A stretch of 64,000 nt of DNA. Origin: Streptomyces sp. NBC_00425 (GTDB lineage Bacteria; Actinomycetota; Actinomycetes; Streptomycetales; Streptomycetaceae). The position numbers and the translations under genes are program-made. The notes below the pieces were generated by a model, which ran no database searches, was not told the origin of the DNA, and saw nothing but the letters and a program-made list of their open reading frames with translations. Every line of letters begins with the position of its first letter. The stretch's first letter is position 1. Below are positions 11,119-24,730 of this stretch, piece by piece. The stretch spans positions 8,618,001-8,682,000 of the forward strand of contig NZ_CP107928.1 of NCBI RefSeq assembly GCF_036030735.1, written 5' to 3'.

Positions 11119-12624
11119 ATGCAGCCTTCATTCGTTCCGCCCCGGAGCCCCGCGGCTCTCGGACGACGCTTACCGGCGGCCGCCACCGTATGCGTCATGG
11201 CACTGCTGGCCGTCCTGCTCGCGACTGCGCCGTCCTGGCCGTCGGCGGCGTCGGCGGCGACCCTGGTGAGCTCGGCGTCGGGACGGTGCCTGGATGTCAA
11301 GGGCAACGTCGACACGCCGGGAACGGCGCTGGACATCTGGGACTGCAACGACCAGGCCGATCAGTCCTTCGAGTTCACGTCGGCGGGTGAGCTGAGGACG
11401 ATGGGCGGCACCCGGTGCGTGGACGCCTACGACAACCGGACGACTCCCGGAGCCCCGGTGGTCATCCGGGCATGCGACGGCCGGCCGGCCCAGGTGTGGC
11501 GACGGAACTCCGATGGGTCCGTCACCGGTGCGGCATCCGGCTTCTGCCTGGACGTCAGCGGAGACGGAACGGCCAACGGCACCGCGGTCATCCTGTGGAC
11601 CTGCAACGGCCAGAGGAACCAGAAGTGGGGCACCCCGGCGCCTCCGCCTCCGCCCGGCGGGTCCGGCCCCTGCGACATCTACGCCGCGGGCGGCACGCCG
11701 TGCGTGGCCGCGCACAGCACGGTGCGGGCACTGCAGCGTTCGTACAACGGCCCCCTGTACCAGGTCAGGCGCTCCTCGGACAACGCCACCAGGGACATCG
11801 GCCTGCTGGCGCCCGGCGGCTTCGCCGACGCGGCGGCGCAGGACTCGTTCTGCGCCGGCACCTCGTGCGTGATCACCGTCGTACGCGACCAGTCCGGACA
11901 CGGCAACGACCTGTGGTACCAGGGATCGGCCCAGGTGCCCGGCTCGAGTCAGAGCAGCCCCGCGAAGGCGACCTCCGAGTCGCTCACGGCCGGGGGCGCC
12001 AAGGCCTACTCGCTGTACGTCAACCCCGGGAACAGCTACTGGCGGGACGGCCACCTGACGGGCGTGCCGACCGGTGCCGCACCCGAAGGGGCGTACATGG
12101 TGACCAGCGGCACCCACGTCAACAGTGGCTGCTGCTTCGACTACGGCAACAGCGAGACGAGCCGGAAGGCCGACGCCGCCGGGGCGATGGACGCGATCAA
12201 CTTCGGTACCCAGTGCTGGTTCGGCGGGTGCGCCGGCAGCGGCCCCTGGGTGCAGGCCGATCTCGAGTGGGGCCTGTACCCCGGCGGCAGCCAGTCCTGG
12301 AACCCCGACCAGCGGGCGTTTCCCGGCAAGTTCGTGACGGCGATGCTGAAGAACAACGGCACGTCGAGGTTCGCCCTCAAGGGCGGCAACGCGCAGTCCG
12401 GTGGCCTGACCACGCTGTGGGACGGCAGACTTCCCGGCGGATACGGCCCCATGAAGAAGCAAGGGGCCATCGTCCTGGGGAGCGGCGGCGACTGCTGCAA
12501 GCCCGGCGGCGGCGCCAACCTGAGCGCCGGCACCTTCTATGAAGGAGCCATCGTCGCCGGCTACCCCTCCGACGCGACCGACGACGCCGTACAGGCCGAC
12601 ATCACCGCGGCCGGCTACCGCTGA
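11119..12624 (+). CDS. Secreted GH54 alpha-L-arabinofuranosidase with N-terminal ricin-type domain
   Basis: 501 aa, ATG 11119 with AAGGA at 6 nt. Signal peptide about 1-47. Residues 47-171 are a ricin trefoil, 172-183 a Pro/Gly linker, and 184-501 a GH54 catalytic domain: GPCDIYAAGGTPCVAAHSTVRAL, DQSGHGNDL, a vicinal Cys338-Cys339 pair (SGCCFDYGN), QADLEWG with nucleophile Glu383, and SGGD with Asp458. Known GH54 enzymes carry a C-terminal arabinose-binding CBM42; here it is absent and the lectin is at the other end. The enzyme removes terminal arabinofuranose from arabinan, arabinoxylan or arabinogalactan. Confidence 0.87.
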   Translation: MQPSFVPPRSPAALGRRLPAAATVCVMALLAVLLATAPSWPSAASAATLVSSASGRCLDVKGNVDTPGTALDIWDCNDQADQSFEFTSAGELRTMGGTRCVDAYDNRTTPGAPVVIRACDGRPAQVWRRNSDGSVTGAASGFCLDVSGDGTANGTAVILWTCNGQRNQKWGTPAPPPPPGGSGPCDIYAAGGTPCVAAHSTVRALQRSYNGPLYQVRRSSDNATRDIGLLAPGGFADAAAQDSFCAGTSCVITVVRDQSGHGNDLWYQGSAQVPGSSQSSPAKATSESLTAGGAKAYSLYVNPGNSYWRDGHLTGVPTGAAPEGAYMVTSGTHVNSGCCFDYGNSETSRKADAAGAMDAINFGTQCWFGGCAGSGPWVQADLEWGLYPGGSQSWNPDQRAFPGKFVTAMLKNNGTSRFALKGGNAQSGGLTTLWDGRLPGGYGPMKKQGAIVLGSGGDCCKPGGGANLSAGTFYEGAIVAGYPSDATDDAVQADITAAGYR

Positions 12625-12665
12625 CCCCCTCTGCTCCCCCCACCCGGCCGAGGAGTCGATGACCT

Positions 12666-16105
<3,440 letters not shown>

Positions 16106-16186
16106 GCCGGTGCCGGTTCGACGCTCCCCGACTCCCGCACCTCCTCCGAGGTTCCCGCTCCGACAGTCCCCCGAGAGGCCCCATCC

Positions 16187-18169
16187 ATGTCTTCCTCCTC
16201 CCTGCCGCTCAGCCGGCGCCGTCTGCTGGCCGCGGCCGGCGCTGCGACAGCCGTCGGCCTGCTGCGGTTCGCACCCGACGCCGCCGCGACCGAGGGCCCC
16301 CAGAGCTACTCCCCGAGCTGGTCCTCCGTGGACCAGCACCCTCCGGCCCCGGCCTGGTTCCAGGACGCCAAGTTCGGCATCTACTACCACTGGGGCGCAT
16401 TCAGCGTTCCGGCGTTCGGCAACGAGTGGTATCCGCGCAACATGTACATCGGCGGTTCGGCCGAGAACCGGCACCACATCGCCACCTACGGCGACCCCTC
16501 GGCGTGGCCTTACCACAACTTCATCGACGGCGCCCGTGACAAGGCCGGCAACTTCGTGCAGTTCGCCCCCAGACTCGCCTCTCAGGGCGGCAGGTTCGAC
16601 CCTGACGCCTGGGCGCGGCTGTTCAAGGCCGCGGGCGCCAGGTTCGCCGGCCCGGTCGCCGAACACCACGACGGCTTCTCCATGTGGAACAGCCGCTCCA
16701 ACCCGTGGAGCTCGGTCCAGCACGGCCCCCGGCTCGACCTCGTGGGGCTGCACGCGCAGGCCATCCGGGGGCAGGGACTGAAGTTCATGGCCTCGCTGCA
16801 CCACGCCTACAACTTCAACGGCTACTACGACCACGTGCCGTCCCAGTCGGACCCCACGCTGCGCACCCTCTACGGCCAGCTGGGCTCGGCGGCGGAGAAC
16901 AAGCTCTGGTACGACAAGCTGGCCGAGGTCGTCGACGGTTACCAACCGGACCTGGTCTGGCAGGACTTCGCCCTGAACCAGGTGCAGGAGTCCTATCGGC
17001 TCCAGTTCCTCGCGCACTACTACAACCAGGCGGTCACGTGGAACAAGGACGTGGCCGCGACCTACAAGGACGGCTTCAACAACAAGGGCGAGGTCTTCGA
17101 CTTCGAGCGCGGCGGCCCGGCAGGACTGCTCACCCCCTACTGGCTGACCGACGACAGCATCTCCTCCTCCAGTTGGTGCTACACGGTCGGCATCGGCTAC
17201 TACTCCACGCAGGCCCTGCTCCACTCGCTGATCGACCGGGTCAGCAAGGGCGGGAGCATGCTGCTGAACATCGCCCCGATGGCCGACGGCACCATCCCCT
17301 CCGGGCAGCAGTCCATCCTGCTCGCCATGGGCGACTGGCTCGGCCGCTTCGGAGAGGCGGTCTACTCCACCCGCTCCTGGGCCAGTTACGGCGAGGGCCC
17401 CACCAAGATGGGCGGAGGTTCGTTCAGCGGACCGGTGGCCGGCAAACCGCAGGACGTCCGGTTCACCCGCAGCAAGGACAACAAGGTCCTCTACGCCACC
17501 GCCCTGGGCTGGCAGGGCGGCACCATGACCATCGCGACGCTCAACTCCCACCAGATCAACCTCAGCAGTCTGACCGGCGCCAAGCTGCTGGACAACACCG
17601 CCGGCACCTACATCGACCTGCCCGCACCCACCCAGGACGCCTCCGGCCTGCACCTCGCCATGCCCTCGTCCAACCCGCCGTTCAGCGCCCTGGCGTACAC
17701 GGTCAAGCTCACCTTCTCCGGAGAGATCCCCACCCTGGGCGCGCCGGGCGGCTCCACCACCTGGGTGAGGATCGCGAACGTGACCAGTGGGCTTCTCCTC
17801 GACAGCGGCGGCACCGTCGCCTCCGGCTCCAACCTCAAGCAGTGGAACTCCGACGGCAGCACCAACCTGCAGTGGCAGCTGATCGACCTCGGCAACGGCT
17901 ACCACCGCATCGTGAACCGCACCAACGGCATGGTCGCCGACAGTTACGGCAACACCGCCAACGGCGCTCCCGCCCGCCAGCAGGCGTGGAACGGCGGCAA
18001 CAACCAGCAGTGGTCGCTGGCCGGCCTCGGCAACAACCGCTACCAGATCGTCAACCGCGCCACCGGCACCGCCCTCGACGGCAGCGGCAGCACCACGGCC
18101 GGCTCGACCACGGTGCTGTGGACGCCGAACTCCAGCACCAACAACCAATGGACCATCACCGCCGTCTGA
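16187..18169 (+). CDS. Tat-exported GH29 alpha-L-fucosidase with ricin-type domain
   Basis: 660 aa, ATG 16187 with GAGAGG upstream. A twin-arginine motif (SRRRLLAAAG, 9-18) marks Tat export. The GH29 barrel spans about 45-400: WFQDAKFGIYYHWGAFSVPAF, EHHDGFSMW, and LVWQDF with nucleophile Asp260. A small beta domain follows, and about 524-660 is a ricin-like trefoil with NQQW and NLQW repeats. It releases terminal L-fucose, as found on xyloglucan, pectin and some AGPs. It sits 81 bp after the GH59 gene, in the same transcript. Confidence 0.87.
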   Translation: MSSSSLPLSRRRLLAAAGAATAVGLLRFAPDAAATEGPQSYSPSWSSVDQHPPAPAWFQDAKFGIYYHWGAFSVPAFGNEWYPRNMYIGGSAENRHHIATYGDPSAWPYHNFIDGARDKAGNFVQFAPRLASQGGRFDPDAWARLFKAAGARFAGPVAEHHDGFSMWNSRSNPWSSVQHGPRLDLVGLHAQAIRGQGLKFMASLHHAYNFNGYYDHVPSQSDPTLRTLYGQLGSAAENKLWYDKLAEVVDGYQPDLVWQDFALNQVQESYRLQFLAHYYNQAVTWNKDVAATYKDGFNNKGEVFDFERGGPAGLLTPYWLTDDSISSSSWCYTVGIGYYSTQALLHSLIDRVSKGGSMLLNIAPMADGTIPSGQQSILLAMGDWLGRFGEAVYSTRSWASYGEGPTKMGGGSFSGPVAGKPQDVRFTRSKDNKVLYATALGWQGGTMTIATLNSHQINLSSLTGAKLLDNTAGTYIDLPAPTQDASGLHLAMPSSNPPFSALAYTVKLTFSGEIPTLGAPGGSTTWVRIANVTSGLLLDSGGTVASGSNLKQWNSDGSTNLQWQLIDLGNGYHRIVNRTNGMVADSYGNTANGAPARQQAWNGGNNQQWSLAGLGNNRYQIVNRATGTALDGSGSTTAGSTTVLWTPNSSTNNQWTITAV

Positions 18170-19552
<1,383 letters not shown>

Positions 19553-19557
19553 CACAC

Positions 19558-19593
19558 CGGGGGCAGGCACCGCATCCCACGGGCCTGCCCCCG
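19558..19593 (+). terminator. Terminator of the enzyme run
   Basis: Perfect 11-bp stem CGGGGGCAGGC / GCCTGCCCCCG with a 14-nt loop, immediately after the CE1 stop codon. Confidence 0.75.
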
Positions 19594-20066
19594 CAGACGA
19601 ACCGGAGCGCAACCGCAGCCACCGCGGCCGGCGGAGGCCGTTCACCTGCGACTCGGGTAGTGCCATCTGCCTGAGGCCGAGTGGGGCATGCGCGCCTTGT
19701 CAGGCGGCGTCGTGATCGCTGGCAAGGGATGGACGGACGACGGCGCCGTGCATGAGGTGCAGTTGCACGCCCGGAGGCATCAGCCGGACAACTGGTTGAT
19801 GCCCCCGCGCGTTCGGTTCGGTGGCCCAGACCCGCTGAGGAGGTCGGCAGGCAGCCCGTCGGCGCCGCCCTTCGCCGACTGAGCGACCTTCGCCATGAAG
19901 GGGCTCCTCACCTCGACACGGTCAAGCACCCGACGGATGGTTTGCGGATCTTGGCGCGTGCGACCTGTCTGGTCGTGACGGCGTCGGATGTGGCGTAACG
20001 GCCGCAGCGCCGACCGCCGCGGGCGAGCTTCTCAGGCGACCGAAACCTGTTTGCCGCCCGCAAAGT
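19594..20066. other. Intergenic stretch, no gene recognised
   Basis: Only short frames without family features. It separates the polysaccharide run from the SRPBCC/ArsR pair. Confidence 0.5.
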
Positions 20067-20115
20067 GCAACCCTCGGGTTGCGTGTGGCCATTCCATGTG
20101 CAACTGTGGAGTTGC
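20067..20115. promoter_or_regulatory. Paired ArsR-type operators, GCAAC-N6-GTTGC twice
   Basis: GCAACCCTCGGGTTGC at 20067-20082 and GCAACTGTGGAGTTGC at 20100-20115 share perfect 5-bp arms and a 6-bp spacer. Their starts are 33 bp apart, about three helical turns, so two dimers could bind the same face. They lie 36 bp before the SRPBCC start, and the ArsR gene is next in the operon, so autoregulation is likely. Confidence 0.65.
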
Positions 20116-20150
20116 AGGAGGCGAAGCCGGAGACGATGAAGGAGTACCTC

Positions 20151-20597
20151 ATGAGCGAGGACCGGATCGAACGCGAGACCCTGATCGCAGCGCCCTTGGA
20201 GCGGGTCTGGTCGCTGGTGGCCCAGCCGGGGTTCTGGGTTGCCGACAAGGCGAGCCTTCCCGGCACCGTGGCGAGGGAGGGCGAGTCGATGGTGGCGAAG
20301 AACGCCGAGCACGGCGACTTCCCGGTGCGCGTGGAGAAGGTCGAGCCGCCGACGTATCTGGCCTACCGCTGGACCAGCGCGTTCCCCGGTGAGGAACTGC
20401 GCGAGAACAACAGCACGCTGGTGGAGTTCACGCTGACCCAGGAAGGCGACCGGACGCGGCTCCGTGTCGTCGAGAGCGGCTTCGCGGCGCTGGCCGGGCC
20501 CGCGGAACTGCGCAGCCAGAACCGGAAGGACCACAGCGAAGGCTGGCCCCTGGAGCTCGGCGCGCTCAAGACGCGTGCCGAGCAGCCGGCCACGTGA
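20151..20597 (+). CDS. SRPBCC (AHSA1-like) domain protein
   Basis: 148 aa. ATG 20151 is preferred because AAGGAG lies 6 nt upstream; the frame is open further back. RETLIAAPLERVWSLVAQPGFW is the START/Bet-v-1 fold entry, followed by YLAYRW and the C-terminal helix with GWPLELGALK. Cytosolic; the ligand is unknown. In actinobacteria this family is regularly paired with an ArsR repressor, as here, where its TGA overlaps the next GTG by four bases. Confidence 0.82.
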   Translation: MSEDRIERETLIAAPLERVWSLVAQPGFWVADKASLPGTVAREGESMVAKNAEHGDFPVRVEKVEPPTYLAYRWTSAFPGEELRENNSTLVEFTLTQEGDRTRLRVVESGFAALAGPAELRSQNRKDHSEGWPLELGALKTRAEQPAT

Positions 20598-20962
20598 CGG
20601 AGGAAGGCTCCGGCGCCGCCGACGTCGTCGACAGCGTCATCGGTGCGCTGGCCGACCCGACGCGACGCCGGCTGCTCGACCTTCTCGCCGCACAGGGCGA
20701 GGCCACCGCCACGACGCTCGCCGAACGACTTCCCGTCTCGCGGCAGGCGGTGGTCAAGCACCTCGCCGTCCTGGACGCGGCCGGGCTGGTGTCCGGCGCT
20801 CGCGTCGGACGGGAGGTGCGGTACGCGGTCCGGCCCGCGGCGCTGGACACGACGGCACGGTGGATGGCCTCGCTCGCGACGGAGTGGGACCGGCGGCTGG
20901 CCCACATCAAACGCGTCGCCGAAGCAGCGGAGCGCGATGCGGATCCGACTCAATCCGACTGA
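20594..20962 (+). CDS. ArsR-family winged-helix repressor
   Basis: 122 aa, GTG 20594 in a GTGA overlap with the SRPBCC gene, giving translational coupling. LADPTRRRLLDLLAAQGEATATTLAERLPVSRQAVVKHLAVLD is the ArsR wHTH, and GREVRYAV the wing. No metal-binding cysteines are visible, so it is of the non-metal type usually associated with SRPBCC proteins. Likely binds the paired GCAAC-N6-GTTGC sites upstream. Confidence 0.87.
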   Translation: MTEEGSGAADVVDSVIGALADPTRRRLLDLLAAQGEATATTLAERLPVSRQAVVKHLAVLDAAGLVSGARVGREVRYAVRPAALDTTARWMASLATEWDRRLAHIKRVAEAAERDADPTQSD

Positions 20963-20975
20963 AGGGAAGCGCGGC

Positions 20976-21497
20976 ATGGACACGGCACCTTTGCGCGAGG
21001 CCTACGACAGACTGCTCGAAGTGGCGGCCGGACCCGACCTCGGCGAGGCGGCCGACGGAGGGTGGAACGCCGACCAGGTGCTGGCCCACCTCCTCAGCGT
21101 CGACGCCTCGATCGCGGCGGTGGCCCTGGGCGTGGTCGCCGGCGCGCGGCCGACCTTCGACAACCGGATCTGCCTCGACCCGTGGAACCTGAACCGGATC
21201 ATCGCCGAGCGCGCGGACCGGGCGGACCTGATCGAGCACGTCCGCGACCAGGCCGGCGTCCTGTGCGACGTCGCCGATCGGCTCAGTGAGGAGGCCGCCT
21301 CGATCCTGGTGCCGTCGCTCCTCGTGTCTCATGACGAACTGGTACTGGACCAGCCGGTTCCCCTGGCCGGCCTCATCGACGGCCTCGCACAGGACCACGT
21401 GCCCAGGCACACGCAACAGCTCCTCGGCCTTCGCGTCGCCGCCGGCGCAGTGCCTCCGACCGGACTGCCCGCAACCCCGGTACATCCTGGGCTGTGA
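20976..21497 (+). CDS. DinB / mycothiol-dependent maleylpyruvate-isomerase-like protein
   Basis: 173 aa, ATG 20976 with AAGGGA 8 nt upstream, 13 bp after the ArsR gene, so probably the third gene of that operon. It looks like a four-helix DinB-type bundle: an N-terminal LREAYDRLLEVA helix, a WNADQVLAHLLSVDA motif with a His that could be a metal ligand, and a C-terminal HVPRHTQQLLGL helix. Family assignment is by pattern; the substrate is unknown. Confidence 0.6.
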   Translation: MDTAPLREAYDRLLEVAAGPDLGEAADGGWNADQVLAHLLSVDASIAAVALGVVAGARPTFDNRICLDPWNLNRIIAERADRADLIEHVRDQAGVLCDVADRLSEEAASILVPSLLVSHDELVLDQPVPLAGLIDGLAQDHVPRHTQQLLGLRVAAGAVPPTGLPATPVHPGL

Positions 21498-21713
21498 GCC
21501 GCCGGCAGCCGCCGGGCCGCCATCGGCATGCTCAGGGCGTGGGGCCGAAGCACTCAGGATCGTGCAGCTCGGCGAACGGACACAGCTGGTACCCGCGTCC
21601 GCGGGCCGAAGGCTGGGAGGCGGACGTGGCTTGCGGACGGGTACTCGCCCGCCGGGCCGGGCTCTAGACTGCGACCGCTCCGAAATCTGACGATCTTTTG
21701 GAGGGTGTGCAGG

Positions 21714-22439
21714 ATGAACCGAGCTCTCATGGCTGTATCGGCGGCGGCAGCGTTGGTCGTGTCCGGGGGTAGCGCCACCGCCTCCGCTTCCGATGCCCCG
21801 CCGCGAACCACGCACGGTCCTTGCCAGTACACCCAGACCCCGGACGAGCCGGCGGCGCGGCCGGTTCCCCTGCCGCCCGACCCGCGGCACACTCCCCGTC
21901 ACGGCACGGTCGACATGGCTGTCCCGACCAGCCAGGGCCCGCTCCCGCTGCGTCTGGACCGGGCGAAGGCGCCGTGCACGGTCCAGAGCTTCGTGCACCT
22001 GGCGCGGCACCGGTTCTACGACCGTACGGTGTGCCATCGGCTGACGGCGTATCCGACGCTGAAGGTCCTGCAGTGTGGCGACCCGACCGGCACTGGCGAG
22101 GGTGGGCCGGGGTACCAGTACAAGGATGAGCTGCCGGTGGACCTGCCGCCGGCACCGAGCGATCCGACCGGCGTCCGTCGCCTCTACGGGCGCGGTGTGC
22201 TGGCGATGGCCAACGCCGGGCCGAACACGAACGGTTCGCAGTTCTTCGTCGTCTACGGCGACTCCGCACTGCGACCCAACTACACGGTGTTCGGTACCGT
22301 CGGTGCCGCCGGCCTGAAGACGCTCGACAAGATCGCTGCCGGTGGTATCGAGCCAACTACGCAGGACCCGGCCCCTGTCGACGGCATACCCGTGCTGCGG
22401 ACCGAGCTGCTCGGCGTCCGGCCGTCCTGCCGGCCCTGA
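21714..22439 (+). CDS. Secreted cyclophilin-type peptidyl-prolyl isomerase
   Basis: 241 aa, ATG 21714 with GGAGGG upstream. Signal peptide 1-25 (ends SAS). The cyclophilin core has APCTVQSFVHLARHRFYD, CHRL, GDPTGTGEGGPGYQY, GVLAMANAGPNTNGSQFFV and TVFGTV. Two extra cysteines (CQY, VLQCGD) suit an extracellular disulfide. It assists folding of exported proteins. A hairpin follows. Confidence 0.88.
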   Translation: MNRALMAVSAAAALVVSGGSATASASDAPPRTTHGPCQYTQTPDEPAARPVPLPPDPRHTPRHGTVDMAVPTSQGPLPLRLDRAKAPCTVQSFVHLARHRFYDRTVCHRLTAYPTLKVLQCGDPTGTGEGGPGYQYKDELPVDLPPAPSDPTGVRRLYGRGVLAMANAGPNTNGSQFFVVYGDSALRPNYTVFGTVGAAGLKTLDKIAAGGIEPTTQDPAPVDGIPVLRTELLGVRPSCRP

Positions 22440-22453
22440 TGAACCGCGATGCG

Positions 22454-22490
22454 GTCACCGTGGGTCCAGCGTGCCTGGTCTCACGGTGAC
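22454..22490 (+). terminator. Hairpin after the cyclophilin gene
   Basis: Perfect 9-bp stem GTCACCGTG / CACGGTGAC with a 19-nt loop, 14 bp after the stop. Confidence 0.55.
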
Positions 22491-22837
22491 GGGGTGGAGG
22501 CTCACATGTAGGCCAGGACGCCGCCGTTCGAGCCGATGACCACTTGCCCTCCCAGGATCTTCGCGGAGCGACTTCCGAGGAACGGGGCTGCAGAGCCCGG
22601 CCGGCTCTGGCGGGGAACGGCTGCGCCCGGGCGCTCACCGAAGGCCCGGTCGACGCCGGGACAGCGAAAAACCTGGTGTGCGGAGCCGACGGGGCCGGGT
22701 AACGTGTCCTCATGTTCTTCCAGACGCCGATTCACGAGTGAGAGCGTGACGGGCCCCTGCTGACGTCCTTCGAGGTCGCCGTGCCCGTCCCCCACCGGTG
22801 AATCCGTAGATCACTTCACGACATTCCGGGAGAACCC
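22491..22837. other. Intergenic stretch with possible gene fragment
   Basis: No complete gene. The minus-strand end near 22502-22560 reads ILGGQVVIGSNGGVLAYM before a stop, which resembles the last blade of a PQQ-type beta-propeller. This is too short to call. Confidence 0.35.
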
Positions 22838-23047
22838 GTGAGCAAGAACATCAACAACCCCGTGGGCATGGGCGGCGGCCAGCGCAAGAAGCTGTCCCGC
22901 GCCGAACGGCAGAACAACGGTCCGCACCGCAACCTCGACCGCCAGGGTGCCGCCGACCAGAAGGCGGAGCTGGTGCGCAAGATGCGCGAGAAGGCGGGCG
23001 CAGCCGAGGGTGCCGGGCAGACGGGCGACAACACCGCACAGAGCTGA
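22838..23047 (+). CDS. Small DUF6243-like protein
   Basis: 69 aa of very polar, charged sequence: GVGMGGGQRKKLSRAERQNN-type N-terminus (here NPVGMGGGQRKKLSRAE), then a helical Lys/Glu segment. Starts at ATG 22838. This short family is common in Streptomyces and uncharacterised. Probably cytosolic and disordered at the N-terminus. Confidence 0.7.
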   Translation: MSKNINNPVGMGGGQRKKLSRAERQNNGPHRNLDRQGAADQKAELVRKMREKAGAAEGAGQTGDNTAQS

Positions 23048-23168
23048 CGCACCGCCACCGCAGGCGGCACCGCACGGGGCAGGGCCCGGACCGCGACACG
23101 TGGTCCGGGGTGCTGTTCCACGGGCGACGAAGCGAGCCACAGGCACGCCGCCTTTGCAGCGTCGGCCC

Positions 23169-23480
23169 TCACTGCCGGGCGGTATGTTGCCTGAGCCGTC
23201 GCAGCAACGCCGCGAACTCGGCGGACATGGTCGTATCCGACTGCACCAGGACGGACGCGTGGCCGCCCTCCTCAACCGTGATGGAGTAGCTCATGGCGTC
23301 CCGCGCGAGGCTGGAGGGTTCCTCGGTACCTTCCGCCACCGACCGGGCGGCTGCGGACACCAATCGGTGCATCTCGGCAGCGGCTCCGTCGGGCAGGGTG
23401 TCCGTGTCCAGGACCTGCGGCGGAAGGTCGGCGAGAACTGTGGCAGCGAGCCCTCCGTCTGTCACCAAGGTGATTTTCAT
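23169..23480 (-). CDS. Emfourin-type inhibitor of the adjacent M4 protease
   Basis: 103 aa starting at ATG 23480 (MKITLVTDGGLA). The beta-strand start, a Ser/Ala-rich helix, YSITVEEGG and a C-terminal LLRRLRQH helix fit protealysin inhibitors of the emfourin family. It lies 53 bp downstream of, and on the same strand as, an M4 metallopeptidase without a signal peptide, which is the genomic arrangement known for protealysin and emfourin. It would keep the protease silent in the cytosol. Confidence 0.75.
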   Translation of the reverse strand: MKITLVTDGGLAATVLADLPPQVLDTDTLPDGAAAEMHRLVSAAARSVAEGTEEPSSLARDAMSYSITVEEGGHASVLVQSDTTMSAEFAALLRRLRQHTARQ

Positions 23481-23533
23481 GGCACCTCACGGGCGTCCAG
23501 CGCCCTCCGCCGTTCCGGCGGAGGGCGCGGTGA

Positions 23534-24730
23534 TCAACGGGCGCTGGTCACACGTCCCTTCAGCGTGGCCACGTCGTTGCTCAGTTCCTGGACCTGGCCT
23601 GCAAGAGCCTGAACCCGCCTGGCCACTGCCGCCACGGAATCCTGCTGGCCCGCGTCACTGCTCTCGTCGACCAGGCGGCCCTGTTCCTTCGCGATCCCGG
23701 CCGGCACCCCGGTGACGGTGATGCCCACCTGCTGCCACGCGCCCAGTACGGCCTGTTGCTGGAGGCCGCCGACTTCGTAGAGATCCCCTGCCTTCTGGTA
23801 GGTGGTATCGGCGAATTCCTGGAACCGCGTCTCGCTGTTGGACGCCTTGAGTGATTCGTACCAGATCATTCCCGGAGCCTTCCACGCAGGTCCGCCGATG
23901 GCTGCCGCCGTCAGGTAGAAGGCTTTGTTCGGGATTCCGGAGTTGGTGTGCACCCCACCGTGGTCGCTCGACGTGTGGACGTAGTTCGACATGTGGTCAG
24001 GCTGAGGGTCCCGTTCCCAGGCGTGCCCAGGGGCCTTCAATGATCGCAGAGCGTCCATCTGGACCATGGGTGTGAAGACCTCGCGGCCGATCAGCCAGTC
24101 CGCCTGATCGGCCGTCTGATTCAGCGTCCATTGCTCGACCAGCGTCCCGAACACGTCGGAAATGGACTCGTTCAGAGCCCCGGACTGGTCGCGATACACG
24201 AGTCCCGCGGTGTGCTCGGTCACTCCGTGCGCCAATTCGTGGGCGATCACGGAAATCGAGCCCGTGAGATCTGAGAAGATGATTCCGTCACCGTCGCCGA
24301 AGCACATTTCCCGCCCGTCCCAGAAGGCGTTGTTGTACTTCTCGTCGTAGTGAATGTAGCCGTCCAGCCGCATCCCTTGGCCATCGATGGAGTTCCGGGC
24401 GAACACTTGCTGGAAGAATTCTCGAGTCCTGCCGAGGGCGTCGAACGCCCGGTTGGCGGCGCCGTCCGATGACGGCGGCCCGTCCTCGGACCGGGCCAGT
24501 ACCGCGAAGGCGAAATCCGTGCCGTTTCGGCAGTCGAAGACTGTCCTGCGCCCGTTCCCGGGCGTGGCGGCGCCGGGGAAGGCTGCCAGAACCGTCCGCG
24601 CGCCCCTCAGGCGGGCAGTGGTGAGCAGGGTGTTCAGAGCTGCCTTCCGCACCTCAGGATCATCGCTTTCCAGAAGGTCCTCGAGGATATACGGGGGAAT
24701 CGCGCAGTTCACTCGACGTTCGCTGGTCAT
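23534..24730 (-). CDS. M4 metallopeptidase, protealysin-like
   Basis: 398 aa, ATG 24730 with GGAG 6 nt upstream. No signal peptide. A short propeptide with IPPYILEDLLES (11-22) is the protealysin type, not the long thermolysin type. Zinc site HELAH (164-168) with Glu165 as base and Glu188 as third ligand; catalytic His257 in SSDHGGVHTNSGI. The last 40 residues form a heptad-rich helix (VARRVQALAGQVQELSNDV), an unusual tail that may oligomerise or tether. An operon with its inhibitor at 23169 is likely. Confidence 0.9.
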   Translation of the reverse strand: MTSERRVNCAIPPYILEDLLESDDPEVRKAALNTLLTTARLRGARTVLAAFPGAATPGNGRRTVFDCRNGTDFAFAVLARSEDGPPSSDGAANRAFDALGRTREFFQQVFARNSIDGQGMRLDGYIHYDEKYNNAFWDGREMCFGDGDGIIFSDLTGSISVIAHELAHGVTEHTAGLVYRDQSGALNESISDVFGTLVEQWTLNQTADQADWLIGREVFTPMVQMDALRSLKAPGHAWERDPQPDHMSNYVHTSSDHGGVHTNSGIPNKAFYLTAAAIGGPAWKAPGMIWYESLKASNSETRFQEFADTTYQKAGDLYEVGGLQQQAVLGAWQQVGITVTGVPAGIAKEQGRLVDESSDAGQQDSVAAVARRVQALAGQVQELSNDVATLKGRVTSAR

